Shown here: in pieces, positions 35,592 through 47,908 of the stretch
How the letters are laid out: the number at the start of each line of letters is the position of its first letter
Position numbering within the stretch: position 1 is the first letter of the stretch
Assembly: GCA_033239125.1 (NCBI GenBank)
Contig: BSWB01000004.1
Location: 32,795,501-32,859,500, forward strand
Reading direction: 5' to 3'
DNA from: Fagopyrum homotropicum
Taxonomy: Eukaryota; Streptophyta; Magnoliopsida; Caryophyllales; Polygonaceae
Length of the DNA: 64,000 nt
Notes under the pieces: model-generated
The model's input: only the letters and a program-made list of their open reading frames with translations
Database searches by the model: none
Told to the model about the DNA's origin: nothing
Program-made: the position numbers and the translations under genes

Positions 35592-37419
35592 TGTTCACTT
35601 CTAGGAATAGATGTGCAAAAGTCTTACAATTTATAAACTCGTTATATTTCTCCTAACTCCTAGCGAACCCGCAGTGTACGGGACATTTGTATTAGGGATA
35701 GTATTCCGAGGTCGAACACAAAGACTAAGGTGAGATTGATTTGATTAGTGATCAAGTTTGGTGAAGATCTAGTCTAAGAAAAGGGAAGAGAATAAAGAAA
35801 TGAAAATCTAAATGTTTTTGGTGGGTTTTTAGGTGATCAATTAAAGATCACAAATCATGCCAAACGAACAATAAACTATGCTAACAAATCAACACAAACA
35901 AACTAGTTAAAACGAGACGTAGATCAAAGATAAAAAGGCGGATTCTAGGGGTTGGAAATTCCGGTTATGGCATAGGACTCAAGCTATCTAATCATCCCTT
36001 AGATTAACTACGATATGTTGGGAGTGAGTGTTTCTAGATTGGGATCAATCACCGGGTAGGTCTCATGGTCCACTAGTCCGTCCCTAAGATCTCATCACCG
36101 GGTAAGTCTCTAAGAACCTAAGTGAAGGAATTCTACACAAACTGGATTGTTATCTAGGGATCTAACCTATCCTCACCGGGTAAGTCTCGAAAGGGTTAGT
36201 CCTAAACAACTATCCTAGCACACTTAGTCCAATGGCGGCTTATGAGGCTCACCACTACCTAGGATTTGTCATCTTTGAAATCTAAGAGTAAGAATCACTG
36301 GGTAGGTCTCTTCCAACACTTAGTTGCTAACACTAGGTCACCCTAGGGTAGATTTAACTCAACAAACACTAGGATTTCAACATTCTAACAATCTAAAGCT
36401 AGATCCATCGAACCAGGGAGAACCACGGGTTGTTCTACCAAGTCCACGACCGTGGACTGGCAAGAACAAACCGTGGATCCTAACAGAAGTTTCGTTCAAG
36501 TGAGTGGCTCATCCAAGAGCAATTCTAAGTCCATCCTATCATTGTCCTAGCCACAACCATTCTTTCCTTACCCTAGAATCGCATCTATTTAGCCTACGGC
36601 ATTCATCATAGCTATCGAAATCATCAAACATAAAATCATGGCTTCCATTTGCAAGATAATGAAGAGAAAGAGATGAACAAGTGAAGTAAACAAAACCAAG
36701 CTGAAATTAAGATTAGAATGACTCACAACCCTTCCAAAAGAAGGTTTAAATGGTTCATACAACTCTAGAAATTGATTCCGAAATTCTTCACTACAAAAGC
36801 TATCAAAGTCTATCAATGGTGTGCTCTTCTTCTCTTCTCCAATGGAGTTCTTCTTCTCCAATGGTAGCTCTCCTTCTTGAGAGAATCTTCTTGTTGAGAG
36901 TGTAAGAGAATGTGGAATTGGATGGTGGAATGGAAGATGCAATGGAAGATACCTCTCTCAGCCAATGCAGGACCACTTTTATACTACAACTTTGCAAGAG
37001 CTGGCCAAGAGATCGTGGCACGGCTGTCACAACCGCCTGGCAAGAACCACAGATGGTTCCACGGCTGTGGATCCTTCAGTGACCGTGGTTTGGTTCTTCA
37101 ACGTTGCCTTGGTTCATTAAGCTAAGATTTGGTGCATGGCTTGTGTTGACAAGGTTCCATGAGTCCTCCTTAGCCTCTAGCTTGCATCCTAATGAGTCCG
37201 AGGGTGTGTCATCTTGATGAACGATCCTCAAACGTATCGATTTAGCTCCTAAATCTCCCAAAATACCTACAAAGCAATGCACAAGTCCGTGTAGACGTCT
37301 ATCTCGGCAAAATACGTGAATTGGGTTCAAACGTCGTGAACTAGTGCTAAACCATGCATGAATGAGTGAGAAATCTATCTAAATGATCACCGAAACCTAA
37401 GTCATAAATCGTGTTAACA
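35592..37419 (-). repeat. Athila A/B: shared middle LTR
   Basis: 1828 bp, near-identical to 23157-24984. It has a primer site on its left and a polypurine tract (37420-37435) on its right, so it is at once the 5' LTR of the left unit and the 3' LTR of the right unit. This is the mark of a tandem array made by recombination. Confidence 0.93.
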
Positions 37420-39095
37420 AAAATACCCCATACTTAAGGTTTGCTCGTCCCCGAGTAAATTCTCAACTATAGACTACAAGGTAACATGATTTATGTATGT
37501 AGAAAAATGGAAAAATCTTTTTGGGTTTGTGCTTCTACTATTGGATCACCTTCATAGTCATGTTTCATGGCAACGGATAAGCAATTATGTATCAAATGGA
37601 TGAAGGCACGGAAAGACAATTAAACTTAATTCGAAAGCATGCATGAAATGTAAAAATGAAGAAGTCAAGATGATCAAGAGCATATCCAATCTAAATTACT
37701 AAGTCTTACAAACATGCAAATAGGTCATAAGGTCTTATGAAATAAAAGGCCAAGAAACGTTGTGATTAGGTGGGGATTTTTCTAGGCTATGTGATGCTAA
37801 TCCGGGAATGGAACTAACTCCACAATTTTGTCCTCGATCAACTTCCCTCAAGTGTATATTTTCTCCATCTTTTCTTTCTTTTCTTTTTCCTTCACTTATT
37901 TTTGAGACAATGGAATTGGTGTACAAAAGCCGAAACTTTGGTGATTAGCCATCCTCGGGTTTTTTCTATTTTTTGAGGTGCATCCACACCGATCACACAA
38001 TCCAAAGCTCGTTAGGACTATTGGTTTATTTGACTTTGGCAAGGCACCAACACCCGATTATGTGAAGTGTGCCGAGTTACTTGTCATTTAAACCAACGTC
38101 CCCTAACCTATATTTTTGTCTACACTTTCACAACAAATTCAGCATTTTATTCATGACATTCTTTCATCAACATCTTCACCCCACACTTGCTTTTCACACA
38201 CATCAACACACTTACATGCTCCTATTCCCGGATGGGTCAAAAGAGGTCAAATTTTCATCAATTGAGGTGCTCAAACATCATGATCAAGATGAGAAGAAGA
38301 GAAAGATGAATTGCCTCATTCATTCCTAGATGGTGTGTAAGAACTAGCATGTAATTTTGACTTTCAATACTCAATCCATTCTAGGCAAACATCATGATCA
38401 CAAATCATTCATGGGATTCAAGAGAAGTACTTCAAGTCCACATATGCCATTCATCAATTCAACACATAAGGCCATTCATAGCCAATCCACAAGACAAGAT
38501 TCATCATTAGGGTCATATCCAAACCTAGAAAGCACAAAAATTTTTAAATTTTCTGATTTTTTTGGATTTTTCGCAATGAATATATACAATGCAAGACATG
38601 TGATAATATTAAACTACCCTAGATGCTAATCATGCAAAAGATCATGCAAACCCCACCCCATACTTAGAAACACATTGTCCCCAATGTGTAAATGAAGTAA
38701 AGAAGAGTGAAAGAAGGTTCTCACAATGTAAAAATGGTTTGCTATGGTATTTGGGATTTCTCAAGTGGAATTGATGTTGGATGATCCTATCAACAATGGT
38801 AGAGAGCTCTAAGTGTTCATCAAAGCGTCGGGACCCGCGCTAGGCACCGCTAGCCGTCCAAGTTCCGCGTCCGCTCCACCCATAATTGATGAGGGGTTCA
38901 TCATCATCATTCACATCCCATGCAAGGCTTCCAATGCTACCAAGACTTCTAGCACACACACAAAACATACCAAACACAGAAAAACAGAAAAAACCAAAAC
39001 AAAAGCAAAACGAAAAAAGGAAAAACGTTACCAATGCGTTGCCTCCCATCAAGCGCTTCTTTAAGGTCATTAGCTTGACCAAACTCGGGGGAGTC
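37420..39095 (-). other. Athila B: polypurine tract and 3' noncoding region
   Basis: Near-identical to 24985-26659. No env-like frame. The strictly conserved block is at 38823-38911. Confidence 0.75.
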
Positions 39096-41339
39096 TCATT
39101 CTAGGTGAAGTGGGGCAATCATATCCACCGGATCTCCCGGGATATACTTCTTCAACCGGTGCCCATTCACCTTGAAATCTCCACAATGCTCCCCTCCTAT
39201 CTTAATAGCTCCATGGGGGAAGATCTTCTTCACCACATATGGCCCGGTCCATCTTGATTTTAGCTTTCCGGGGAAGAGCCGCAGCCTTGAGTTGAAAAGA
39301 AGGACAAGGTCGCCTTCACTCAACTCTTTCGGGATGAGGCGCTTGTCATGCCACCTTTTGGTCCTCTCCTTGTACATCCGGGCATTCTCATAGGCATCCA
39401 ACCGGATCTCCTCAAGAGCGTTCATATCAAGCAACCTCTTCTCTCCCGCCTCCTTGAGGTCAAAATTTAGCCACTTAATGGCCCAATAAGCTCTATGCTC
39501 CATCTCTACCGGAAGGTGACAAGACTTGCCATAGACTAACTTGTAGGGAGTGGTGCCGATGGGTGTTTTAAAGGCGGTTCTATATGCCCACGAGGCATCA
39601 TCGAGCTTCATAGCTTAATCCTTTCTCGTACTAGAGACCGTCTTCTCAAGAATTCCCTTGATCTCCCGGTTGGAGATCTCCACTTGGCCACTAGTTTGGG
39701 GATGGTAAGGTGTTGCCACCTTATGAGTCACCCCATACTTAGCCAAAAGTGCCCCAAAGTTCCTATTAGTGAAGTGCTTCCCCCCATCACTTATGATCAC
39801 CCTTGGTGTTCCAAACCTAGGGAAGATCACTCGATTGAAGAACCGCACCACCACCTTGGCATCATTTGTAGGAAAGACGATTGCCTCCACCCATCTTGAA
39901 ACGTAATCTACCGCCAATAGGATGTAGAGGTTGCTACATGAAGAAGGGAATGGTCCCATGAAGTCCACACCCCACACGTCAAATATCTCTACCTCTTGTA
40001 TGTTGTTCAAGGGCATCTCATTCCTCCTTGAGATGTTGCCTGTCCTTTGGCAAGCATCACAAGCTACCACAAAGCCTTGCACATCCTTGAACAAACTTGG
40101 CCAAAAGAAGCCCGATTGCAACACTTTCGCACATGTCTTGTGTGAGCTAGCATGCCCTCCACATGGCAATGAATGACAATGGCGGATCACACTCTCCACC
40201 TCATCCTCCGGTATGCACCTTCTAAACATTCCATCCGGCCCTCTCTTGAACAAAAGTGGCTCACTCCAATAGTAGTGCCTCACCTCTTTGAAGAACTTCT
40301 TTTTTGGGCATATGTCAATCCGGGAGGCACTTCCTCACACACAAGATAGTTCACAATGTCGTCATACCATGGTTCACTTCCTCTAGACACTTGGAACAAG
40401 CACTCCTCTACCATTTGCAATTGCTCATCCCGGAATGAGTCATCAATCGTGATGTCATCTTTCTCGAGCTCCAATGGTGGGAGTCTACTAAGGTGATCCG
40501 CCACGGAGTTCTCGGATCCTTTCTTGTCCCGGATTTCCAAATCAAACTCTTGAAGAAGAAGGATCCACCGAATCAACCTAGGCTTGGCATCCTTCTTTGT
40601 AAGGAGGTAACGGATCGCAGCATGATCCGTATACACTATGACCTTCGCTCCAACAAGATATGAGCGGAACTTCTCAAAAGCATACACCACCGCTAGCAAC
40701 TCCTTCTCGGTGGTAGCATAATTGAGTTGGGCATCATCTAGCGTCTTGCTAGCATAATAAATGGCATGTGTGCGCCCATCTTTCCTTTGCCCCAAAACAG
40801 CCCCAATGGCTACATCACTTGCATCACACATGATCTCGAACGGTAAACTCCAATCCGGAGGTTGCATGATAGGTAAGGAGATCAAGGCGTTCTTCAACCT
40901 ACAAAAAGCCTCAAGGCAATCCTTGGAGAAAACAAACTCAACATCTTTCATTAGTAGGTTAGTAAGAGGCTTAGAGATTTTAGAGAAGTCTTTAATAAAC
41001 CTCCGGTAAAAACCGGCATGCCCTAAGAAACTCCTTACCCCTTTCACCGAGGTAGGCGGTGGCAACTTCTCTATTGTTTCAATCTTGGCCCTATCAACCT
41101 CAATGCCACGGTTGGATACCAAGTGTCCCAACACAATACCCTCACTTACCATGAAGTGGCATTTTTCCCAATTCAAGACAAGAATAGTCTCCTCACATCT
41201 CTTAAGTACTAATGACAAGTTAGCCAAGCAATTATCAAAGGAAGAACCATAAACAGAAAAATCATCCATAAACACTTCCATGATATTCTCAATGTATTCT
41301 GAAAAGATAGCCATCATACACCTTTGGAAGGTGGCGGGT
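39096..41339 (-). pseudogene. Athila B pol, 3' part (RT palm, RNase H, integrase), interrupted
   Basis: The 3' half of pol up to the CRM insertion. Open parts are RT, RNase H and linker (right of 40280), integrase core (39615-40283) and integrase C-terminus (39096-39611). A one-base deletion near 40300 shifts the frame and a stop at 39612-39614 replaces a Trp codon. CGGGT at 41335-41339 is the left copy of the target duplication of P. Confidence 0.9.
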
Positions 41340-42162
41340 TGATGTGAGCCCACCGGACTTAAGCAACGAGACTGACGTGACCACACCAAGATCATTACCA
41401 CCTCTCACGCGAGCTAGAGCCCGCATGCTAGGCCAAACCACGTTGACCTACCATCCTTTTAGAGCTCCGACATTTAAGGACGTCCATGACTATCACTTTG
41501 TGAACATACTTGAGGCAATTGAGGATGCCGGATCACTTTAAACCTAGATGTAACATTTTGTTTTATTTTATGTTGTCATGCTTGACTTTATTTCATGGTT
41601 TAAGACCACTTTAGTTGGGTTTCTTTCAGCAACGTTTTTGGAACCTTGGAGCTCTAATGTGGTCGGCCATATGAATGGTTTTTAGGCCATTTATTGCTTG
41701 AAGTTGTTGGTTGAAAGACCCTAGGCTTTCCTTCATTTAGTATCCAACTCTTGAACTACTTGTAAGCTATTATTGTGGGGAGTTGGTGCTGAATTTTTCA
41801 GCCATATAAGGCCATCTCCTACCCACGTTTTTAATCAAAATATAGAGTTGAGTTCAATCGAAGTTGTGTTTTCACTTTAAAGCAAAACAAACCTAGAGAC
41901 TAAGGTGAGAGGCCAAGGTTTCGAAACCCACAAGGTGAGAGGCTGAGTGGTGTCCTTACGGTGCGAGGCTAGGAGGACAAAGGAGGTCTAATTTCCAAAT
42001 TGAGATTCCGAGGAAAGAAGAACTCGAGCCAAGGAGATCCAAGGTGCGAGGCTGGACGATTCCTTGCTTGGCATATCCCTATAAAATCGAAAATACACAA
42101 AAGAAATCGACGGAGGAGCAACACCGGCGGATCCTTGCGTTCAACGGACGAAGAGCACATCA
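41340..42162 (+). repeat. 5' LTR of CRM element P
   Basis: 823 bp. It opens with the copy of the integrase 3' coding end (to about 41541) and contains, near its end, four GGTGMGAGGC words (about 41905-42055). Just past the primer site a further GGTGCGAG occurs. Confidence 0.92.
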
Positions 42163-42164
42163 AG

Positions 42165-42176
42165 TGGTATCAGAGC
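42165..42176 (+). other. Primer-binding site of P (initiator tRNA-Met type)
   Basis: TGGTATCAGAGC, two bases after the 5' LTR. Confidence 0.92.
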
Positions 42177-43207
42177 CCAACGGTGCGAGTTCCTCAAGCT
42201 TTCGGGGTACGAATTGCTTACCTAAACTTGTTTTTAGTTTTTGCAATTTTGAGTAGTTCCCCAAAATTTTGTGTTTACAATCTTCTTTCTTGTGAGCCTT
42301 TAGAGAGATCCTGTTGACCTTTTATTCAAAAAAAAAAAAAACGAAAAGCATATTTTATATCATCCAGTAAAGTCAAAAAAAAAAAAACGATCGAAACAAA
42401 AGAAAAGAAAAGAAAAAAAAAAGAGAAAAAAAAAAAGAAAGTTGTTCTTGAAAATTTATTTGTTATCAAAGTTGTTCTTGAGTGTTCTAGCCATTCCAAA
42501 CACAACCCACACGTTTTGGGAAAACGCTTGTTATTGCTTTGACTAACTACTTGTCGGGACTAAGTAAATACTCGCCGGAAGGCTCGTATTTGTTGTTGCT
42601 TTGTTGCCTTTTGTTGTTTGCTTTTCTGAAGTTATATTGCATCGTGGAATACCTTGTTTACCTTGTGCACTACCTTGAAAAATTGGCGGAATTTCGTTAC
42701 CAAGAGAAATCTTTGTCTGGAGAGCATTGCCTAAGGCTTTGGAAAAGGTGAGGGAGAGCTTTGCCTCGAAGCAAAGGAAAAGGGGAGTTGTGTGAATCCA
42801 AATACTATCAAACACTTGAGTGAGTGTGAGGAGAAATACACTTGAGAGAGGAGAGAGATAGAACGTTTTTGTCTCTAACCTTTGCCGTTGAGTTTGTTTT
42901 CTTTGTGATAGGCGAAAAAAAAATCTCGAAAAGGTGAAAAACGGCCGGTTTTGCGGTTTTGCGGAAAAAAGGCGTCTGAACTCAGAATTACAATTGCTAT
43001 ACCTTTCCGAGAAGGGAAACGGGTCTCCGAGTCCAACTCACAGCTTTGCAGTGACCTAAGGGCTTTTTTAGCCATCCGACACCGTTTCGGTCACGAAACC
43101 GGCACTTTTATTACTTTCGGTTTTTGCCTTTGAACATTTGGTTTTGTTATACCTTTGGACACTTGGTTTTGTTTGTTTCTTTGATTGTTTTGTAGTCCAA
43201 CAGCAGG
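42177..43207 (+). other. Long leader of P with A-rich tracts
   Basis: About 1 kb between primer site and gag. 42328-42445 is nearly pure purine with A runs of 9-14 broken by CG-containing spacers. No coding frame is convincing. Confidence 0.7.
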
Positions 43208-44461
43208 ATGGCATCCGTCAATGGTAATGGGAACAATCAAGCCGACCCACGTATTGACCGCCTTGAAGCCCAATTCGCGGAACTTCTAAGGAGAATACCT
43301 CCCGTCCCACCTGAACAAAGTCAAGGAGGAAGTAACCAGGAACCACCTCGTAGAGGCCAGGATAGGAGTAGGAGTATGAATAACCATGGGAGCAGAAACC
43401 AAGATAGACGCCGAGATAGAGACCGGAACAGAAACCGGGACCGTAGTAGACACGATGACTCGGACGATGAAGAAAATCGTGATCACCGCAATAGGAGGCG
43501 TTACCATGGGTCAAAAGTGGATGTTCCAAACTTCACCGGAACTGCAAAAGCGGAGACCTACATTGAGTGGGAGACTAAGGCTGAACAAGTCTTCCGTTAT
43601 TATGATTTTAACGAGTATGAAAAGATTGAAGCTGCTACTATTCATTTTGTTGATTTTGCTCTAACTTGGTGGCAGAAAGAATTGGAATATGTGGAGGCAC
43701 ATCAACAACCACGCATCAACACCTGGTTTGAACTCCGTAGAAGGATGCGTGCTCGGTTCATACCTTCGGATTACAAGCAACAATTGTTGCTCAAACTTGA
43801 AAGGCTACGTAAAGGTAACCGAACTCCAGACGAGTACCACAAAGAGTTAAGAACTCTCCTTCAGAGATCGGGAACCCGACAGCCCGACGACTATATCCTA
43901 GCCAAGTTCCTATCTGGGCTTAACCCCGATGTGTCCGAAATAGTTGAACAACTCAGACACATAAGCCTAACTGATGCCCTACACCATGCTACCCATGCCT
44001 ATAATGTCATCAAAAAACGTAAGGCATCCGGATCTACAAGACGAGGGACAAGTCATGAGTCCATTGAACCCTCTCGCAATAATCGTCCTACCCACACAAC
44101 TGGTTCATCTCCAACAGTAGTTCCCAAGGCCACCTCCGCCCCTAACCCTAGTATTCCACCAACTCCAGAAACGAGCCGGACTAGGGAAGTGAAGTGCTAC
44201 AAGTGTTATGAGCATGGTCATTATGCCCGGGAGTGCCCTAATCCCCGTAAGGTTTTATTGAATGCATTTGGGGAAGAGGTCACCGAGAATCATGAATCCG
44301 AAGATGACTATGAAATGGTAGCTCCAATCATAGACGGTGTTGAAGTAGAAGCTCGTGCTCCTGTGGGAGATTTCTGCCTTGTCACAAAAAGGCCCTACAA
44401 GCAACCGAACTTGTTCCCGATGTCTCACAAAGGGAGAATGTCTTTAACACTCGTTGTTTAA
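43208..44461 (+). CDS. gag: CRM gag polyprotein, intact frame
   Basis: 417 codons. The protein forms the particle that packages element RNA. Residues about 50-95 are an Arg/Asp-rich low-complexity stretch. The retrotransposon gag domain spans about 105-250 (YIEWETKAEQVF, WWQKELE, LLLKLERLRKG). A CCHC zinc knuckle, CYKCYEHGHYAREC, lies at about 330-343. The start is the first ATG after the primer site with this frame, preceded by the 1-kb leader. The frame closes at 44459-44461, and protease sequence is already readable in the -1 frame about 20 bp before the stop. In most plant Ty3/gypsy elements gag and pol are one frame, so this is either a deletion or a -1 shift; further breaks downstream favour decay. 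Whether gag is expressed is unknown. Confidence 0.85.
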   Translation: MASVNGNGNNQADPRIDRLEAQFAELLRRIPPVPPEQSQGGSNQEPPRRGQDRSRSMNNHGSRNQDRRRDRDRNRNRDRSRHDDSDDEENRDHRNRRRYHGSKVDVPNFTGTAKAETYIEWETKAEQVFRYYDFNEYEKIEAATIHFVDFALTWWQKELEYVEAHQQPRINTWFELRRRMRARFIPSDYKQQLLLKLERLRKGNRTPDEYHKELRTLLQRSGTRQPDDYILAKFLSGLNPDVSEIVEQLRHISLTDALHHATHAYNVIKKRKASGSTRRGTSHESIEPSRNNRPTHTTGSSPTVVPKATSAPNPSIPPTPETSRTREVKCYKCYEHGHYARECPNPRKVLLNAFGEEVTENHESEDDYEMVAPIIDGVEVEARAPVGDFCLVTKRPYKQPNLFPMSHKGRMSLTLVV

Positions 44462-44991
44462 TTTCGGGACAATTGTTTACTGTTATTATTGATAGTGGGT
44501 CTTGCTGTAACATTCTTAGTCAGGAGGTCGTTGCACACCTAGGACTCAAAATGAAGGCGCACTCACAACCTTATTCGCTCTAGTGGCTCAACACCAACGC
44601 TCCCCTTCAAGTCAAGGAGCAATGTTTTGTTCACTTTGCCATCGGACCATACCAAGACGATGTTATTTGTGATGTGCTTCCAATCACAGCTTGCCATCTC
44701 TTACTTGGGAGACCATGGCAGTTTGACCGAAGGGTGTTTCATGATGGTTACATCAACATATACTTCTTCGCCATGGCCGGGAAGAAAGTAAAACTCATGC
44801 CCCTAAGCCCATCCGAGATCATGGAAGACCACATGTGTAGAGAAAGGAAGAGGTTGGAGAAAGTTGAGGCCGCAAGGACAAAGGGGAAGACTAAGATGGC
44901 TCTTGACCCCAAGATCCTACTCACCGCACGGCTACACGATCCCGTCGAGCTCTACAAAGGGGGGATATTTGCTTCCTTCTTGTTTGTGTAA
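44440..44991 (+). pseudogene. CRM protease region with a stop
   Basis: In the frame -1 to gag: the protease active-site motif IIDSGS (Asp at 44491), a TAG at 44581-44583, then open to 44991 with the LLLGRPW motif typical of the end of retroviral-type proteases. The next part of pol is in yet another frame, so at least one indel lies between about 44940 and 45006, where there is a G6 run. Confidence 0.85.
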
Positions 44992-45005
44992 CAACTTTAT
45001 CTACT

Positions 45006-46364
45006 ATGGAAGCTAATGATTTGTCTTTGCCTTCTTGTATTTCAGGGCTACTTGAGGAGTTCAAGGAGATTATGCCCGAAGAGATTCCCCCGGGACTACC
45101 CCCTATCCGAGGCATAGAACATCAGATTGACTTCATACCCAGATCAACCATTCCAAATCGGCCCGCATATCGAGCAAACCCGGTGGAGAAAAAGGAGCTA
45201 CAAGCCCAAGTGGAGGAACTTTTGAGTAAGGGATACATTCGGGAGAGCTTGAGCCCATGTGCCGTTCCTGTGCTATTGGTGCCTAAGAAAGATGGGAGTT
45301 GGAGGATGTGCGTCGACTGCCGTGCCATCAACCAGATAACTGTAAGGTACCGACATCCTATTCCTCGTCTTGATGATATGTTAGATGAACTTTACGGTGC
45401 TACTCTTTTCTCTAAAATAGACCTTCGAAGTGGATATCATCAGATTAGGATGCATAAGGGTGATGAATGGAAAACTGCTTTTAAAACTAAGTATGGATTA
45501 TATGAGTGGCTTGTAATGCCTTTTGGATTAACAAATGCACCTAGTACGTTTATGCGCCTAATGAACCATGTCCTACGTGATTTCTTAGGTAAATTTGTTG
45601 TGGTGTATTTTGATGACATCTTAGTTTATAGTCGGACGTTGGATGAGCATGTTGAACATTTGAGAAGTGTATTTCTTGTGCTTAAAGAACAACATTTGTT
45701 TGTAAACTTTAAGAAATGCCATTTTTGCTCGAAATCTGTGGTTTTTTTGGGTTTTGTGGTAGGAAAGGAAGGCTTGCGAGTGGACGAAGAGAAGACCAAG
45801 GCAATATCAGAATGGCCACGTCCGACAACGGTCCCTCACATACGGAGTTTCCTTGGACTTGCCGGGTTCTATAGGAGGTTCGTTCGAGACTTTAGCACCA
45901 TTGCCGCCCCCCTTACCGAGTTGACCAAGAAAGGCGTGCGATTTGAGTGGGGATCCACTCAAGAGGAGTCCTTTATGATACTTAGAGAGCGGCTGACCCA
46001 TGCCCCCGTTCTTGTGCTTCCGGACTTCTCGAAAACTTTCGAGATAGAGTGTGATGCTTCGGGAATCGGGATTGGAGGAGTTTTGATGCAGGAGGGACGC
46101 CCCGTGGCATACTTTAGCGAGAAACTGGGAGGAGCCGCCTTGAACTACCCTACATACGACAAGGAGTTATATGCATTGGTTCGGGTCCTCCAGGTTTGGG
46201 AGCACTATCTTCTACCTCGTGAATTTGTTATACATTCTGATCACGAGTCGTTGAAGTATTTGAGAGGACAAGCCAAGTTGAACAAACGCCATGCACGATG
46301 GGTGGAGTTTATTGAGGCTTTTCCATATGTGGTGCGCTACAAGAGGGAAAGGACAATATCGTAG
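45006..46364 (+). pseudogene. CRM reverse transcriptase and RNase H
   Basis: 452 codons open. RT landmarks in order: WRMCVDCRAIN (about residue 100), FSKIDLRSGYHQIR, MPFGLTNAPSTF and the catalytic YFDD at about 200-203. RNase H: CDASGIGIGG (about 345), YDKELYALV, and HSDHESLKYL (about 415). The catalytic residues look intact. The frame ends at a TAG one base out of step with the conserved DNIVADAFSRR block, which continues in the integrase frame, so a one-base indel lies near 46340-46360. Confidence 0.88.
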
Positions 46365-47908
46365 CTGATGCGTTCTCTCGTAGGTACACACTTTTATCTT
46401 CCTTAGATGCATGCGTTTTGGGTTTTGGACTGATTCGTGATTTATATGCTCTTGATGTGGACTTCCGGGACATTTTTGCGCTTTGCTTGCGCTCTAGTAG
46501 TGACTCTCATGCTAGTAGTTATTACATTCATGATGGATATTTGTTTAGAGCTTCTAGGTTATGTTTGCCTACTTGTTCTTTGAGAGCTTTGATTGTTTTA
46601 GAGGCCCATGGAGGGGGATTGATGGGTCATTTTGGGGTTACGAAGACTTTAGGCATATTGAGAGAACACTTTTATTGGCCTAAGATGAGAAGTGATGTTG
46701 AGCGATGTTGTGCTAGTTGTGTACCTTGTCGCACGGCTAAGTCAAAGACTAACCCTCATGGATTATACTTACCCTTCCCTATTGCTACCTCTCCTTGGGA
46801 AGACATTTCCATGGATTTTGTCCTAGGATTACCTCGTTCTAGGAGAGGACATGATTCCATTTTTGTGGTTGTTGATAGGTTTTCTAAGATGGCGCATTTT
46901 ATTGCTTGTAGTAAATCTGATGATGCGTCAAATGTGGCTAACCTTTTCTTTGAGCATATTGTTAAGCTGCATGGGATACCTAGGTCAACTGTGTCGGACC
47001 GAGACTCTAAGTTCCTTAGCTATTTTTGGAAGACACTTTGGGCCAAGATGGGGACGAAGTTGTGCTTTTCGACTTCTTGTCATCCCCAAACGGATGGACA
47101 AACTGAGGTAGTAAACAGGACTCTTGGCACTTTGCTTCGTACTATGATGGATACTAACTTGTGCAGGTGGGAGGATTGTTTGCCCTTGGTGGAGTTTGCA
47201 TATAACCGAGCTATTCATTCGGCGACCAAGAAGTCCCCTTTTGAAATTGTTTATGGCAAGAATCCTCTTACTCCGCTGGATTTGACTCCTCAACCGGCTC
47301 CGCAACCCGTTGATGTGGATGGGCAATCTAGAGCTGAGTATGTGAAAAGTTTGCATGAGCGGGTTCGAATCCAATTAGAAAAACGTACCGAGCAATATGT
47401 CCAGCAAGCCAACAAAGGGCGTCGGGAAATGCTTTTCATGGAAGGAGACCTCGTGTGGGTCCATTTGAGGAAGGATCGCTTTCCTTCTATTGGGCAATCT
47501 AAGCTCAACCCACGAGCGGATGGTCCTTTCCGGGTCCTTGAGAAGATTAACGATAACGCATATCGCATTGAACTTCCTACTAAGTATGGTGTCCATAATG
47601 TGTTTAATGTTGCTTATTTGTCTCCATTTTATGTAGGTGATGAGGTCGAGGATGCGGAGAACGAGTTGGCGGATTCGGGGTCGAATCCTTTCCAAGGAGG
47701 AGGGGATGATGTGAGCCCACCGGACTTAAGCAACGAGACTGACGTGACTGCACCAAGATCATTACCACCTCTCACGCGAGCTAGAGCCCGCATGCTAGGC
47801 CAAACCACGTTGACCTACCATCTTTTTAGAGCTCCGACATTTAAGGACGTCCATGACTATCACTTTGTGAACATACTTGAGGCGATTGAGGATGCCGGAT
47901 CACTTTAA
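46345..47908 (+). pseudogene. CRM integrase with C-terminal CR-type motif
   Basis: Open from about 46345 (first Met 46418, 496 codons) to 47908. HHCC zinc domain (AHGGGLMGHFG ... CASCVPC), catalytic core with SMDFVLGLP, VSDRDSKF and HPQTDGQTEVVNR giving D-D-E, then a C-terminal domain (LVWVHLRKDRFP, HNVFNVAYLSPF). The last 67 codons are inside the 3' LTR (from 47707) and carry LTRARARMLG near residue 451. In CRM elements a motif of this kind at the integrase C-terminus is linked with insertion into centromeric chromatin. There is no classical chromodomain that I can see. The frame is intact but disconnected from the upstream pol. Confidence 0.88.
47694..47706 (+). other. Polypurine tract of P
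   Basis: AAGGAGGAGGGGA directly before the 3' LTR, inside the integrase coding sequence; a copy is at 32975-32987. Confidence 0.85.
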
